A stretch of DNA of 64,000 bases from NCBI RefSeq assembly GCF_021869535.1, contig NW_026262734.1:73842339-73906338 (forward strand), given 5' to 3'. This DNA comes from Mytilus californianus. Its lineage: Eukaryota; Mollusca; Bivalvia; Mytilida; Mytilidae. The notes beneath the pieces were generated by a model, which was given only the letters and a program-made list of their open reading frames with translations, was not told the DNA's origin and did not search any database. A program made the position numbers and the translations under genes. Positions 1 to 11,432 of this stretch are shown here, one piece after another (within the stretch, counting starts at the first letter, position 1; the number at the start of each line of letters is the position of its first letter).

Positions 1-1429
1 GTAGGTAGTATCGAAAAACAAGAAAAAACATGAGTATTGCAGCTAAATGCATATTTCATTCGTTGATTCAAGAGATTGATACAAATGGTACAAGTTCAAC
101 AAAGTATTTCTTTAGATTCGACAATTCAAAGAAAACAAACGAAAACAAAAATATAGCCATAAGTTAACTTCTGCAGAGGAACACATATATATAAATTAAT
201 ATTTAACCACACAGTACATTTGTATTTATGTATGATTTCATATGTATATTAAGATAAACAATCAAAAGAAAGCAAAATTACAAATAGTAACTACCAGTAA
301 TTTAAAATTTGGCTTCTTTGGTCGCTCGTAATCGGTTGTCCTCAAATATAGTTCCTTTCGTGTTGATGTTTGTAAAATCGTATAGTATCATTTTCGTGAG
401 AATCCAATGGCTTATAATTATTAGTTGCATTATTTCTTGATAGTGAAATATGATATAATGTTAATATTTTTCAGGTGGTATTGTCGGACTATTTCGTGTC
501 AAATTTGTATGAAAGGCAACTATGTCTGTTTGATATTCAGACATTTCTTTGCGATAGAATAAAATCTCCTAGAAATCCTATGTTAAAATAATAAAGTTCT
601 TGCTTCCTTGTGTTTTATTACTTAATTTGATGTCTTCGCTGTTCAGCACAAGTGAACACACGCATTATCATCGTTTCACTGGGAACCACAGAGCTGAAAC
701 CTAAACTTTTACGTTAGCAGGGACGTAACCCCGTCGAAAATTCTTGTCATTTTGGCAGTGAAAGACATGTAGATTTTTGTAATAATTGTAAAGTGTTGTT
801 CTCGAAAACACGTTAGCTGCTGATTTACTGAATGGTGCACGAAAATAATGATTGCAAGGTGCAGACAAAGAAATTTTGCAGTCACTTGACATTAAAAATA
901 CTGTCTTTTATTAAAAAATGATATCCTACATAGCCAACAGTTGTCGTAAAGTTATTAAACGTTCTCTAAGTCTAATAGAAAGTCTTACATCGTGTAATGA
1001 CTAAACTAAAAGGTCGCCACACATCTTTTCTGATGTACATACAGACCTTCATACGCAGGCCTCATCTCTGTTATGCATTATGATTCTGGAATATCTTCTT
1101 CTCTCTTTTTGTATCAATATTATTTCTTTCTCCTCATCTTATCTTTTTTCTGATTGCTGATTATTCTTTCTTCTTATTTCGTTTGCAAAGCTTTTGGTCC
1201 CATAAATAATACTTTTCAAACATTTTCGAGGTATATAATTACTAAATTTACCAATGCATCAAGGTATTTAACCCTCATAATCCTGTTAGCTTCAAATTAT
1301 TGAATGCGAGAAAAGTTGATATATGTATGGAAATTTTGAAATAAACAAAATAATTTAGATAAACCAAGACTTTTATGTTGACGTTCGATATATAGTGTTG
1401 GTTTCCATCGTGTAATATGACAATACCGT
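1..1429 (+). repeat. Repeat unit U1 (three private variants)
   Basis: First complete unit. It differs from consensus at 802 (T for C), 1110 (T for C) and 1196 (G for A), and none of the three was seen in another unit. The phase is arbitrary because the window starts inside the array. No gene is present. The private changes may mean that a different sub-array, or the array edge, lies to the left. Confidence 0.95.
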
Positions 1430-1556
1430 GTAGGTAGTATCGAAAAACAAGAAAAAACATGAGTATTGCAGCTAAATGCATATTTCATTCGTTGATTCAA
1501 GAGATTGATACAAATGGTACAAGTTCAACAAAGTATTTCTTTAGATTCGACAATTC

Positions 1557-1584
1557 AAAGAAAACAAACGAAAACAAAAATATA
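1557..1584 (+). other. A-rich tract (offset 128-155), shown in U2
   Basis: A run made almost entirely of A with isolated C and G, present in every unit. Phased A-runs of this kind can bend or stiffen DNA and affect nucleosome placement. Offsets 137 and 146 within it are variable sites (U21-U23, U26, U35-U38). Function is inferred only from composition. Confidence 0.4.
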
Positions 1585-1616
1585 GCCATAAGTTAACTTC
1601 TGCAGAGGAACACATA

Positions 1617-1624
1617 TATATAAA
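1617..1624 (+). promoter_or_regulatory. TATA-like box (offset 188-195), shown in U2
   Basis: TATATAAA matches the eukaryotic TATA-box consensus and is conserved in every unit. An ACAGT, weakly like an arthropod initiator, follows about 25 bp downstream. In 70% AT DNA such a match arises easily by chance, so this is a candidate only. Confidence 0.2.
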
Positions 1625-1824
1625 TTAATATTTAACCACACAGTACATTTGTATTTATGTATGATTTCATATGTATATTAAGATAAACAATCAAAAGAAA
1701 GCAAAATTACAAATAGTAACTACCAGTAATTTAAAATTTGGCTTCTTTGGTCGCTCGTAATCGGTTGTCCTCAAATATAGTTCCTTTCGTGTTGATGTTT
1801 GTAAAATCGTATAGTATCATTTTC

Positions 1825-1903
1825 GTGAGAATCCAATGGCTTATAATTATTAGTTGCATTATTTCTTGATAGTGAAATATGATATAATGTTAATATTTTT
1901 CAG
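1825..1903 (+). other. Intron-like segment, 79 bp (offset 396-474), shown in U2
   Basis: It starts with GTGAGA, a fair 5' splice site, and ends with ATATTTTTCAG followed by GTGG, a good 3' splice site. A TTAAT branch-point-like stretch lies just upstream of the end. Its 79-bp length and AT-rich body suit a short invertebrate intron. No variable site was found inside it in any unit. No open reading frame is joined by removing it, so if it is spliced the product would be non-coding. Confidence 0.25.
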
Positions 1904-1950
1904 GTGGTATTGTCGGACTATTTCGTGTCAAATTTGTATGAAAGGCAACT

Positions 1951-1973
1951 ATGTCTGTTTGATATTCAGACAT
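1951..1973 (+). other. Hairpin, 7-bp stem and 9-nt loop (offset 522-544), shown in U2
   Basis: ATGTCTG (1951-1957) and CAGACAT (1967-1973) are perfect reverse complements around a 9-nt AT-rich loop. The structure recurs unchanged in each unit and sits 13 bases before the first AATAAA. It is not a histone 3' stem-loop, which has a 6-bp GC-rich stem and a 4-nt loop. Confidence 0.5.
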
Positions 1974-1986
1974 TTCTTTGCGATAG

Positions 1987-2045
1987 AATAAAATCTCCTA
2001 GAAATCCTATGTTAAAATAATAAAGTTCTTGCTTCCTTGTGTTTT
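1987..2045 (+). terminator. Possible polyadenylation region (offset 558-616), shown in U2
   Basis: Two AATAAA hexamers lie on the plus strand at 1987-1992 and 2019-2024. A GT/T-rich stretch at about 2037-2045 follows the second by 12 bases. This spacing fits a eukaryotic cleavage and polyadenylation site. It follows the intron-like segment, as a terminal exon would. AATAAA is frequent by chance in AT-rich DNA, so support is modest. The GT-rich part is disrupted in U39 by the 28-bp deletion. Confidence 0.25.
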
Positions 2046-2522
2046 ATTACTTAATTTGATGTCTTCGCTGTTCAGCACAAGTGAACACACGCATTATCAT
2101 CGTTTCACTGGGAACCACAGAGCTGAAACCTAAACTTTTACGTTAGCAGGGACGTAACCCCGTCGAAAATTCTTGTCATTTTGGCAGTGAAAGACATGTA
2201 GATTTTTGTAATAATTGTAAAGTGTTGTTCCCGAAAACACGTTAGCTGCTGATTTACTGAATGGTGCACGAAAATAATGATTGCAAGGTGCAGACAAAGA
2301 AATTTTGCAGTCACTTGACATTAAAAATACTGTCTTTTATTAAAAAATGATATCCTACATAGCCAACAGTTGTCGTAAAGTTATTAAACGTTCTCTAAGT
2401 CTAATAGAAAGTCTTACATCGTGTAATGACTAAACTAAAAGGTCGCCACACATCTTTTCTGATGTACATACAGACCTTCATACGCAGGCCTCATCTCTGT
2501 TATGCATTATGATTCTGGAATA

Positions 2523-2609
2523 TCTTCTTCTCTCTTTTCGTATCAATATTATTTCTTTCTCCTCATCTTATCTTTTTTCTGATTGCTGATTATTCTTTCT
2601 TCTTATTTC
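2523..2609 (+). other. Pyrimidine-rich tract (offset 1094-1180), shown in U2
   Basis: About 87 bp in which the plus strand is mostly C and T, with strong strand asymmetry and a direct CTGATTGCTGATT doublet inside. It includes a T6 run, which is T7 in U31. It could serve as a splicing polypyrimidine tract, a protein-binding element or a slippage-prone site. The purines within it make a continuous triplex unlikely. Confidence 0.6.
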
Positions 2610-2617
2610 GTTTGCAA

Positions 2618-2692
2618 AGCTTTTAGTCCCATAAATAATACTTTTCAAACATTTTCGAGGTATATAATTACTAAATTTACCAATGCATCAAG
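2618..2692 (+). other. Possible short exon (offset 1189-1263), shown in U2
   Basis: The segment is preceded by the pyrimidine-rich tract and two CTGAT branch-point-like motifs. It ends in CAAG followed by GTATTT, a fair 5' splice site, and a second donor-like GAG/GTATAT lies inside. In consensus units the upstream acceptor is a weak AAG ending at 2619, so the exon would begin at 2620. In U36-U39 it is a proper CAG ending at offset 1188. This is inferred from motifs only. Confidence 0.15.
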
Positions 2693-2858
2693 GTATTTAA
2701 CCCTCATAATCCTGTTAGCTTCAAATTATTGAATGCGAGAAAAGTTGATATATGTATGGAAATTTTGAAATAAACAAAATAATTTAGATAAACCAAGACT
2801 TTTATGTTGACGTTCGATATATAGTGTTGGTTTCCATCGTGTAATATGACAATACCGT

Positions 2859-5800
2859 GTAGGTAGTATCGAAAAACAAGAAAAAACATGAGTATTGCAG
2901 CTAAATGCATATTTCATTCGTTGATTCAAGAGATTGATACAAATGGTACAAGTTCAACAAAGTATTTCTTTAGATTCGACAATTCAAAGAAAACAAACGA
3001 AAACAAAAATATAGCCATAAGTTAACTTCTGCAGAGGAACACATATATATAAATTAATATTTAACCACACAGTACATTTGTATTTATGTATGATTTCATA
3101 TGTATATTAAGATAAACAATCAAAAGAAAGCAAAATTACAAATAGTAACTACCAGTAATTTAAAATTTGGCTTCTTTGGTCGCTCGTAATCGGTTGTCCT
3201 CAAATATAGTTCCTTTCGTGTTGATGTTTGTAAAATCGTATAGTATCATTTTCGTGAGAATCCAATGGCTTATAATTATTAGTTGCATTATTTCTTGATA
3301 GTGAAATATGATATAATGTTAATATTTTTCAGGTGGTATTGTCGGACTATTTCGTGTCAAATTTGTATGAAAGGCAACTATGTCTGTTTGATATTCAGAC
3401 ATTTCTTTGCGATAGAATAAAATCTCCTAGAAATCCTATGTTAAAATAATAAAGTTCTTGCTTCCTTGTGTTTTATTACTTAATTTGATGTCTTCGCTGT
3501 TCAGCACAAGTGAACACACGCATTATCATCGTTTCACTGGGAACCACAGAGCTGAAACCTAAACTTTTACGTTAGCAGGGACGTAACCCCGTCGAAAATT
3601 CTTGTCATTTTGGCAGTGAAAGACATGTAGATTTTTGTAATAATTGTAAAGTGTTGTTCCCGAAAACACGTTAGCTGCTGATTTACTGAATGGTGCACGA
3701 AAATAATGATTGCAAGGTGCAGACAAAGAAATTTTGCAGTCACTTGACATTAAAAATACTGTCTTTTATTAAAAAATGATATCCTACATAGCCAACAGTT
3801 GTCGTAAAGTTATTAAACGTTCTCTAAGTCTAATAGAAAGTCTTACATCGTGTAATGACTAAACTAAAAGGTCGCCACACATCTTTTCTGATGTACATAC
3901 AGACCTTCATACGCAGGCCTCATCTCTGTTATGCATTATGATTCTGGAATATCTTCTTCTCTCTTTTCGTATCAATATTATTTCTTTCTCCTCATCTTAT
4001 CTTTTTTCTGATTGCTGATTATTCTTTCTTCTTATTTCGTTTGCAAAGCTTTTAGTCCCATAAATAATACTTTTCAAACATTTTCGAGGTATATAATTAC
4101 TAAATTTACCAATGCATCAAGGTATTTAACCCTCATAATCCTGTTAGCTTCAAATTATTGAATGCGAGAAAAGTTGATATATGTATGGAAATTTTGAAAT
4201 AAACAAAACAATTTAGATAAACCAAGACTTTTATGTTGACGTTCGATATATAGTGTTGGTTTCCATCGTGTAATATGACAATACCGTGTAGGTAGTATCG
4301 AAAAACAAGAAAAAACATGAGTATTGCAGCTAAATGCATATTTCATTCGTTGATTCAAGAGATTGATACAAATGGTACAAGTTCAACAAAGTATTTCTTT
4401 AGATTCGACAATTCAAAGAAAACAAACGAAAACAAAAATATAGCCATAAGTTAACTTCTGCAGAGGAACACATATATATAAATTAATATTTAACCACACA
4501 GTACATTTGTATTTATGTATGATTTCATATGTATATTAAGATAAACAATCAAAAGAAAGCAAAATTACAAATAGTAACTACCAGTAATTTAAAATTTGGC
4601 TTCTTTGGTCGCTCGTAATCGGTTGTCCTCAAATATAGTTCCTTTCGTGTTGATGTTTGTAAAATCGTATAGTATCATTTTCGTGAGAATCCAATGGCTT
4701 ATAATTATTAGTTGCATTATTTCTTGATAGTGAAATATGATATAATGTTAATATTTTTCAGGTGGTATTGTCGGACTATTTCGTGTCAAATTTGTATGAA
4801 AGGCAACTATGTCTGTTTGATATTCAGACATTTCTTTGCGATAGAATAAAATCTCCTAGAAATCCTATGTTAAAATAATAAAGTTCTTGCTTCCTTGTGT
4901 TTTATTACTTAATTTGATGTCTTCGCTGTTCAGCACAAGTGAACACACGCATTATCATCGTTTCACTGGGAACCACAGAGCTGAAACCTAAACTTTTACG
5001 TTAGCAGGGACGTAACCCCGTCGAAAATTCTTGTCATTTTGGCAGTGAAAGACATGTAGATTTTTGTAATAATTGTAAAGTGTTGTTCCCGAAAACACGT
5101 TAGCTGCTGATTTACTGAATGGTGCACGAAAATAATGATTGCAAGGTGCAGACAAAGAAATTTTGCAGTCACTTGACATTAAAAATACTGTCTTTTATTA
5201 AAAAATGATATCCTACATAGCCAACAGTTGTCGTAAAGTTATTAAACGTTCTCTAAGTCTAATAGAAAGTCTTACATCGTGTAATGACTAAACTAAAAGG
5301 TCGCCACACATCTTTTCTGATGTACATACAGACCTTCATACGCAGGCCTCATCTCTGTTATGCATTATGATTCTGGAATATCTTCTTCTCTCTTTTCGTA
5401 TCAATATTATTTCTTTCTCCTCATCTTATCTTTTTTCTGATTGCTGATTATTCTTTCTTCTTATTTCGTTTGCAAAGCTTTTAGTCCCATAAATAATACT
5501 TTTCAAACATTTTCGAGGTATATAATTACTAAATTTACCAATGCATCAAGGTATTTAACCCTCATAATCCTGTTAGCTTCAAATTATTGAATGCGAGAAA
5601 AGTTGATATATGTATGGAAATTTTGAAATAAACAAAACAATTTAGATAAACCAAGACTTTTATGTTGACGTTCGATATATAGTGTTGGTTTCCATCGTGT
5701 AATATGACAATACCGTGTAGGTAGTATCGAAAAACAAGAAAAAACATGAGTATTGCAGCTAAATGCATATTTCATTCGTTGATTCAAGAGATTGATACAA

Positions 5801-7145
5801 ATGGTACAAGTTCAACAAAGTATTTCTTTAGATTCGACAATTCAAAGAAAACAAACGAAAACAAAAATATAGCCATAAGTTAACTTCTGCAGAGGAACAC
5901 ATATATATAAATTAATATTTAACCACACAGTACATTTGTATTTATGTATGATTTCATATGTATATTAAGATAAACAATCAAAAGAAAGCAAAATTACAAA
6001 TAGTAACTACCAGTAATTTAAAATTTGGCTTCTTTGGTCGCTCGTAATCGGTTGTCCTCAAATATAGTTCCTTTCGTGTTGATGTTTGTAAAATCGTATA
6101 GTATCATTTTCGTGAGAATCCAATGGCTTATAATTATTAGTTGCATTATTTCTTGATAGTGAAATATGATATAATGTTAATATTTTTCAGGTGGTATTGT
6201 CGGACTATTTCGTGTCAAATTTGTATGAAAGGCAACTATGTCTGTTTGATATTCAGACATTTCTTTGCGATAGAATAAAATCTCCTAGAAATCCTATGTT
6301 AAAATAATAAAGTTCTTGCTTCCTTGTGTTTTATTACTTAATTTGATGTCTTCGCTGTTCAGCACAAGTGAACACACGCATTATCATCGTTTCACTGGGA
6401 ACCACAGAGCTGAAACCTAAACTTTTACGTTAGCAGGGACGTAACCCCGTCGAAAATTCTTGTCATTTTGGCAGTGAAAGACATGTAGATTTTTGTAATA
6501 ATTGTAAAGTGTTGTTCCCGAAAACACGTTAGCTGCTGATTTACTGAATGGTGCACGAAAATAATGATTGCAAGGTGCAGACAAAGAAATTTTGCAGTCA
6601 CTTGACATTAAAAATACTGTCTTTTATTAAAAAATGATATCCTACATAGCCAACAGTTGTCGTAAAGTTATTAAACGTTCTCTAAGTCTAATAGAAAGTC
6701 TTACATCGTGTAATGACTAAACTAAAAGGTCGCCACACATCTTTTCTGATGTACATACAGACCTTCATACGCAGGCCTCATCTCTGTTATGCATTATGAT
6801 TCTGGAATATCTTCTTCTCTCTTTTCGTATCAATATTATTTCTTTCTCCTCATCTTATCTTTTTTCTGATTGCTGATTATTCTTTCTTCTTATTTCGTTT
6901 GCAAAGCTTTTAGTCCCATAAATAATACTTTTCAAACATTTTCGAGGTATATAATTACTAAATTTACCAATGCATCAAGGTATTTAAGCCTCATAATCCT
7001 GTTAGCTTCAAATTATTGAATGCGAGAAAAGTTGATATATGTATGGAAATTTTGAAATAAACAAAACAATTTAGATAAACCAAGACTTTTATGTTGACGT
7101 TCGATATATAGTGTTGGTTTCCATCGTGTAATATGACAATACCGT
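2859..7145 (+). repeat. Repeat units U3-U5 (1351C block)
   Basis: Three adjacent units (2859-4287, 4288-5716, 5717-7145) share C instead of T at offset 1351 (window 4209, 5638, 7067), a variant not seen elsewhere. U5 adds a private G for C at 6988 (offset 1272). The sharing is best explained by recent local amplification of one variant copy. No gene is present. Confidence 0.93.
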
Positions 7146-8574
7146 GTAGGTAGTATCGAAAAACAAGAAAAAACATGAGTATTGCAGCTAAATGCATATT
7201 TCATTCGTTGATTCAAGAGATTGATACAAATGGTACAAGTTCAACAAAGTATTTCTTTAGATTCGACAATTCAAAGAAAACAAACGAAAACAAAAATATA
7301 GCCATAAGTTAACTTCTGCAGAGGAACACATATATATAAATTAATATTTAACCACACAGTACATTTGTATTTATGTATGATTTCATATGTATATTAAGAT
7401 AAACAATCAAAAGAAAGCAAAATTACAAATAGTAACTACCAGTAATTTAAAATTTGGCTTCTTTGGTCGCTCGTAATCGGTTGTCCTCAAATATAGTTCC
7501 TTTCGTGTTGATGTTTGTAAAATCGTATAGTATCATTTTCGTGAGAATCCAATGGCTTATAATTATTAGTTGCATTATTTCTTGATAGTGAAATATGATA
7601 TAATGTTAATATTTTTCAGGTGGTATTGTCGGACTATTTCGTGTCAAATTTGTATGAAAGGCAACTATGTCTGTTTGATATTCAGACATTTCTTTGCGAT
7701 AGAATAAAATCTCCTAGAAATCCTATGTTAAAATAATAAAGTTCTTGCTTCCTTGTGTTTTATTACTTAATTTGATGTCTTCGCTGTTCAGCACAAGTGA
7801 ACACACGCATTATCATCGTTTCACTGGGAACCACAGAGCTGAAACCTAAACTTTTACGTTAGCAGGGACGTAACCCCGTCGAAAATTCTTGTCATTTTGG
7901 CAGTGAAAGGCATGTAGATTTTTGTAATAATTGTAAAGTGTTGTTCCCGAAAACACGTTAGCTGCTGATTTACTGAATGGTGCACGAAAATAATGATTGC
8001 AAGGTGCAGACAAAGAAATTTTGCAGTCACTTGACATTAAAAATACTGTCTTTTATTAAAAAATGATATCCTACATAGCCAACAGTTGTCGTAAAGTTAT
8101 TAAACGTTCTCTAATTCTAATAGAAAGTCTTACATCGTGTAATGACAAAACTAAAAGGTCGCCACACATCTTTTCTGATGTACATACAGACCTTCATACG
8201 CAGGCCTCATCTCTGTTATGCATTATGATTCTGGAATATCTTCTTCTCTCTTTTCGTATCAATATTATTTCTTTCTCCTCATCTTATCTTTTTTCTGATT
8301 GCTGATTATTCTTTCTTCTTATTTCGTTTGCAAAGCTTTTAGTCCCATAAATAATACTTTTCAAACATTTTCGAGGTATATAATTACTAAATTTACCAAT
8401 GCATCAAGGTATTTAACCCTCATAATCCTGTTAGCTTCAAATTATTGAATGCGAGAAAAGTTGATATATGTATGGAAATTTTGAAATAAACAAAATAATT
8501 TAGATAAACCAAGACTTTTATGTTGACGTTCGATATATAGTGTTGGTTTCCATCGTGTAATATGACAATACCGT
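7146..8574 (+). repeat. Repeat unit U6 (type A)
   Basis: Carries the type A haplotype: G at 7910 (offset 765), T at 8115 (offset 970) and A at 8147 (offset 1002). The change at 8147 turns an in-frame TAA into AAA, so a plus-strand frame from 8063 runs 80 codons to 8305. I judge that frame to be an accident of the repeat and not a gene. Confidence 0.94.
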
Positions 8575-10003
8575 GTAGGTAGTATCGAAAAACAAGAAAA
8601 AACATGAGTATTGCAGCTAAATGCATATTTCATTCGTTGATTCAAGAGATTGATACAAATGGTACAAGTTCAACAAAGTATTTCTTTAGATTCGACAATT
8701 CAAAGAAAACAAACGAAAACAAAAATATAGCCATAAGTTAACTTCTGCAGAGGAACACATATATATAAATTAATATTTAACCACACAGTACATTTGTATT
8801 TATGTATGATTTCATATGTATATTAAGATAAACAATCAAAAGAAAGCAAAATTACAAATAGTAACTACCAGTAATTTAAAATTTGGCTTCTTTGGTCGCT
8901 CGTAATCGGTTGTCCTCAAATATAGTTCCTTTCGTGTTGATGTTTGTAAAATCGTATAGTATCATTTTCGTGAGAATCCAATGGCTTATAATTATTAGTT
9001 GCATTATTTCTTGATAGTGAAATATGATATAATGTTAATATTTTTCAGGTGGTATTGTCGGACTATTTCGTGTCAAATTTGTATGAAAGGCAACTATGTC
9101 TGTTTGATATTCAGACATTTCTTTGCGATAGAATAAAATCTCCTAGAAATCCTATGTTAAAATAATAAAGTTCTTGCTTCCTTGTGTTTTATTACTTAAT
9201 TTGATGTCTTCGCTGTTCAGCACAAGTGAACACACGCATTATCATCGTTTCACTGGGAACCACAGAGCTGAAACCTAAACTTTTACGTTAGCAGGGACGT
9301 AACCCCGTCGAAAATTCTTGTCATTTTGGCAGTGAAAGACATGTAGATTTTTGTAATAATTGTAAAGTGTTGTTCCCGAAAACACGTTAGCTGCTGATTT
9401 ACTGAATGGTGCACGAAAATAATGATTGCAAGGTGCAGACAAAGAAATTTTGCAGTCAGTTGACATTAAAAATACTGTCTTTTATTAAAAAATGATATCC
9501 TACATAGCCAACAGTTGTCGTAAAGTTATTAAACGTTCTCTAAGTCTAATAGAAAGTCTTACATCGTGTAATGACTAAACTAAAAGGTCGCCACACATCT
9601 TTTCTGATGTACATACAGACCTTCATACGCAGGCCTCATCTCTGTTATGCATTATGATTCTGGAATATCTTCTTCTCTCTTTTCGTATCAATATTATTTC
9701 TTTCTCCTCATCTTATCTTTTTTCTGATTGCTGATTATTCTTTCTTCTTATTTCGTTTGCAAAGCTTTTAGTCCCATAAATAATACTTTTCAAACATTTT
9801 CGAGGTATATAATTACTAAATTTACCAATGCATCAAGGTATTTAACCCTCATAATCCTGTTAGCTTCAAATTATTGAATGCGAGAAAAGTTGATATATGT
9901 ATGAAAATTTTGAAATAAACAAAATAATTTAGATAAACCAAGACTTTTATGTTGACGTTCGATATATAGTGTTGGTTTCCATCGTGTAATATGACAATAC
10001 CGT
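8575..10003 (+). repeat. Repeat unit U7 (type B)
   Basis: Carries the type B haplotype: G at 9459 (offset 885) and A at 9904 (offset 1330). It has none of the type A variants. No gene is present. Confidence 0.94.
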
Positions 10004-11432
10004 GTAGGTAGTATCGAAAAACAAGAAAAAACATGAGTATTGCAGCTAAATGCATATTTCATTCGTTGATTCAAGAGATTGATACAAATGGTACAAGTTC
10101 AACAAAGTATTTCTTTAGATTCGACAATTCAAAGAAAACAAACGAAAACAAAAATATAGCCATAAGTTAACTTCTGCAGAGGAACACATATATATAAATT
10201 AATATTTAACCACACAGTACATTTGTATTTATGTATGATTTCATATGTATATTAAGATAAACAATCAAAAGAAAGCAAAATTACAAATAGTAACTACCAG
10301 TAATTTAAAATTTGGCTTCTTTGGTCGCTCGTAATCGGTTGTCCTCAAATATAGTTCCTTTCGTGTTGATGTTTGTAAAATCGTATAGTATCATTTTCGT
10401 GAGAATCCAATGGCTTATAATTATTAGTTGCATTATTTCTTGATAGTGAAATATGATATAATGTTAATATTTTTCAGGTGGTATTGTCGGACTATTTCGT
10501 GTCAAATTTGTATGAAAGGCAACTATGTCTGTTTGATATTCAGACATTTCTTTGCGATAGAATAAAATCTCCTAGAAATCCTATGTTAAAATAATAAAGT
10601 TCTTGCTTCCTTGTGTTTTATTACTTAATTTGATGTCTTCGCTGTTCAGCACAAGTGAACACACGCATTATCATCGTTTCACTGGGAACCACAGAGCTGA
10701 AACCTAAACTTTTACGTTAGCAGGGACGTAACCCCGTCGAAAATTCTTGTCATTTTGGCAGTGAAAGGCATGTAGATTTTTGTAATAATTGTAAAGTGTT
10801 GTTCCCGAAAACACGTTAGCTGCTGATTTACTGAATGGTGCACGAAAATAATGATTGCAAGGTGCAGACAAAGAAATTTTGCAGTCACTTGACATTAAAA
10901 ATACTGTCTTTTATTAAAAAATGATATCCTACATAGCCAACAGTTGTCGTAAAGTTATTAAACGTTCTCTAATTCTAATAGAAAGTCTTACATCGTGTAA
11001 TGACAAAACTAAAAGGTCGCCACACATCTTTTCTGATGTACATACAGACCTTCATACGCAGGCCTCATCTCTGTTATGCATTATGATTCTGGAATATCTT
11101 CTTCTCTCTTTTCGTATCAATATTATTTCTTTCTCCTCATCTTATCTTTTTTCTGATTGCTGATTATTCTTTCTTCTTATTTCGTTTGCAAAGCTTTTAG
11201 TCCCATAAATAATACTTTTCAAACATTTTCGAGGTATATAATTACTAAATTTACCAATGCATCAAGGTATTTAACCCTCATAATCCTGTTAGCTTCAAAT
11301 TATTGAATGCGAGAAAAGTTGATATATGTATGGAAATTTTGAAATAAACAAAATAATTTAGATAAACCAAGACTTTTATGTTGACGTTCGATATATAGTG
11401 TTGGTTTCCATCGTGTAATATGACAATACCGT
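10004..11432 (+). repeat. Repeat unit U8 (type A, copy of U6)
   Basis: Same three type A variants as U6, at 10768, 10973 and 11005. It again opens an 80-codon plus-strand frame, 10921-11163. With U9 it reproduces the U6-U7 pair exactly as far as I could see. Confidence 0.94.

Larger units (their letters stand above)
1430..2858 (+). repeat. Repeat unit U2 (consensus, reference copy)
   Basis: This unit carries the majority base at every variable site and is used as the reference for the internal signals annotated below. It holds single HpaI (offset 163-168), PstI (171-176), EcoRV (920-925), StuI (1057-1062) and HindIII (1188-1193) sites as far as I could see. Digestion with any of these should therefore release mostly 1.43-kb monomers. 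No gene is present. Confidence 0.95.

Noticed and set aside
55..80. TTCGTTG resembles the start of a CENP-B box
   Set aside because: The required downstream A and CGGG are missing, so the essential positions of the box are not met.
522..571. Hairpin followed by CTAG as a Helitron 3' end (CTRR with upstream hairpin)
   Set aside because: The hairpin is AT-rich with a long loop, lies 23 bases from CTAG instead of roughly 5-12, and no matching 5' TC end or Rep/helicase remnant is seen.
595..620. GTTCTTGCTTC resembles the 5' end of U6 snRNA
   Set aside because: The match stops after 11 bases. The rest of the U6 5' stem-loop, the ACAGAGA-like box and the body of the gene are absent.
1275..1500. 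Overlapping minus-strand frames of 68 and 67 codons recurring in each unit (one with hydrophobic stretches)
   Set aside because: They repeat only because the unit repeats, they overlap in different frames, the longer form of one relies on a TTG start, and their variants (offsets 1330, 1351, 1382) change residues freely in at least one frame. No domain is recognisable.
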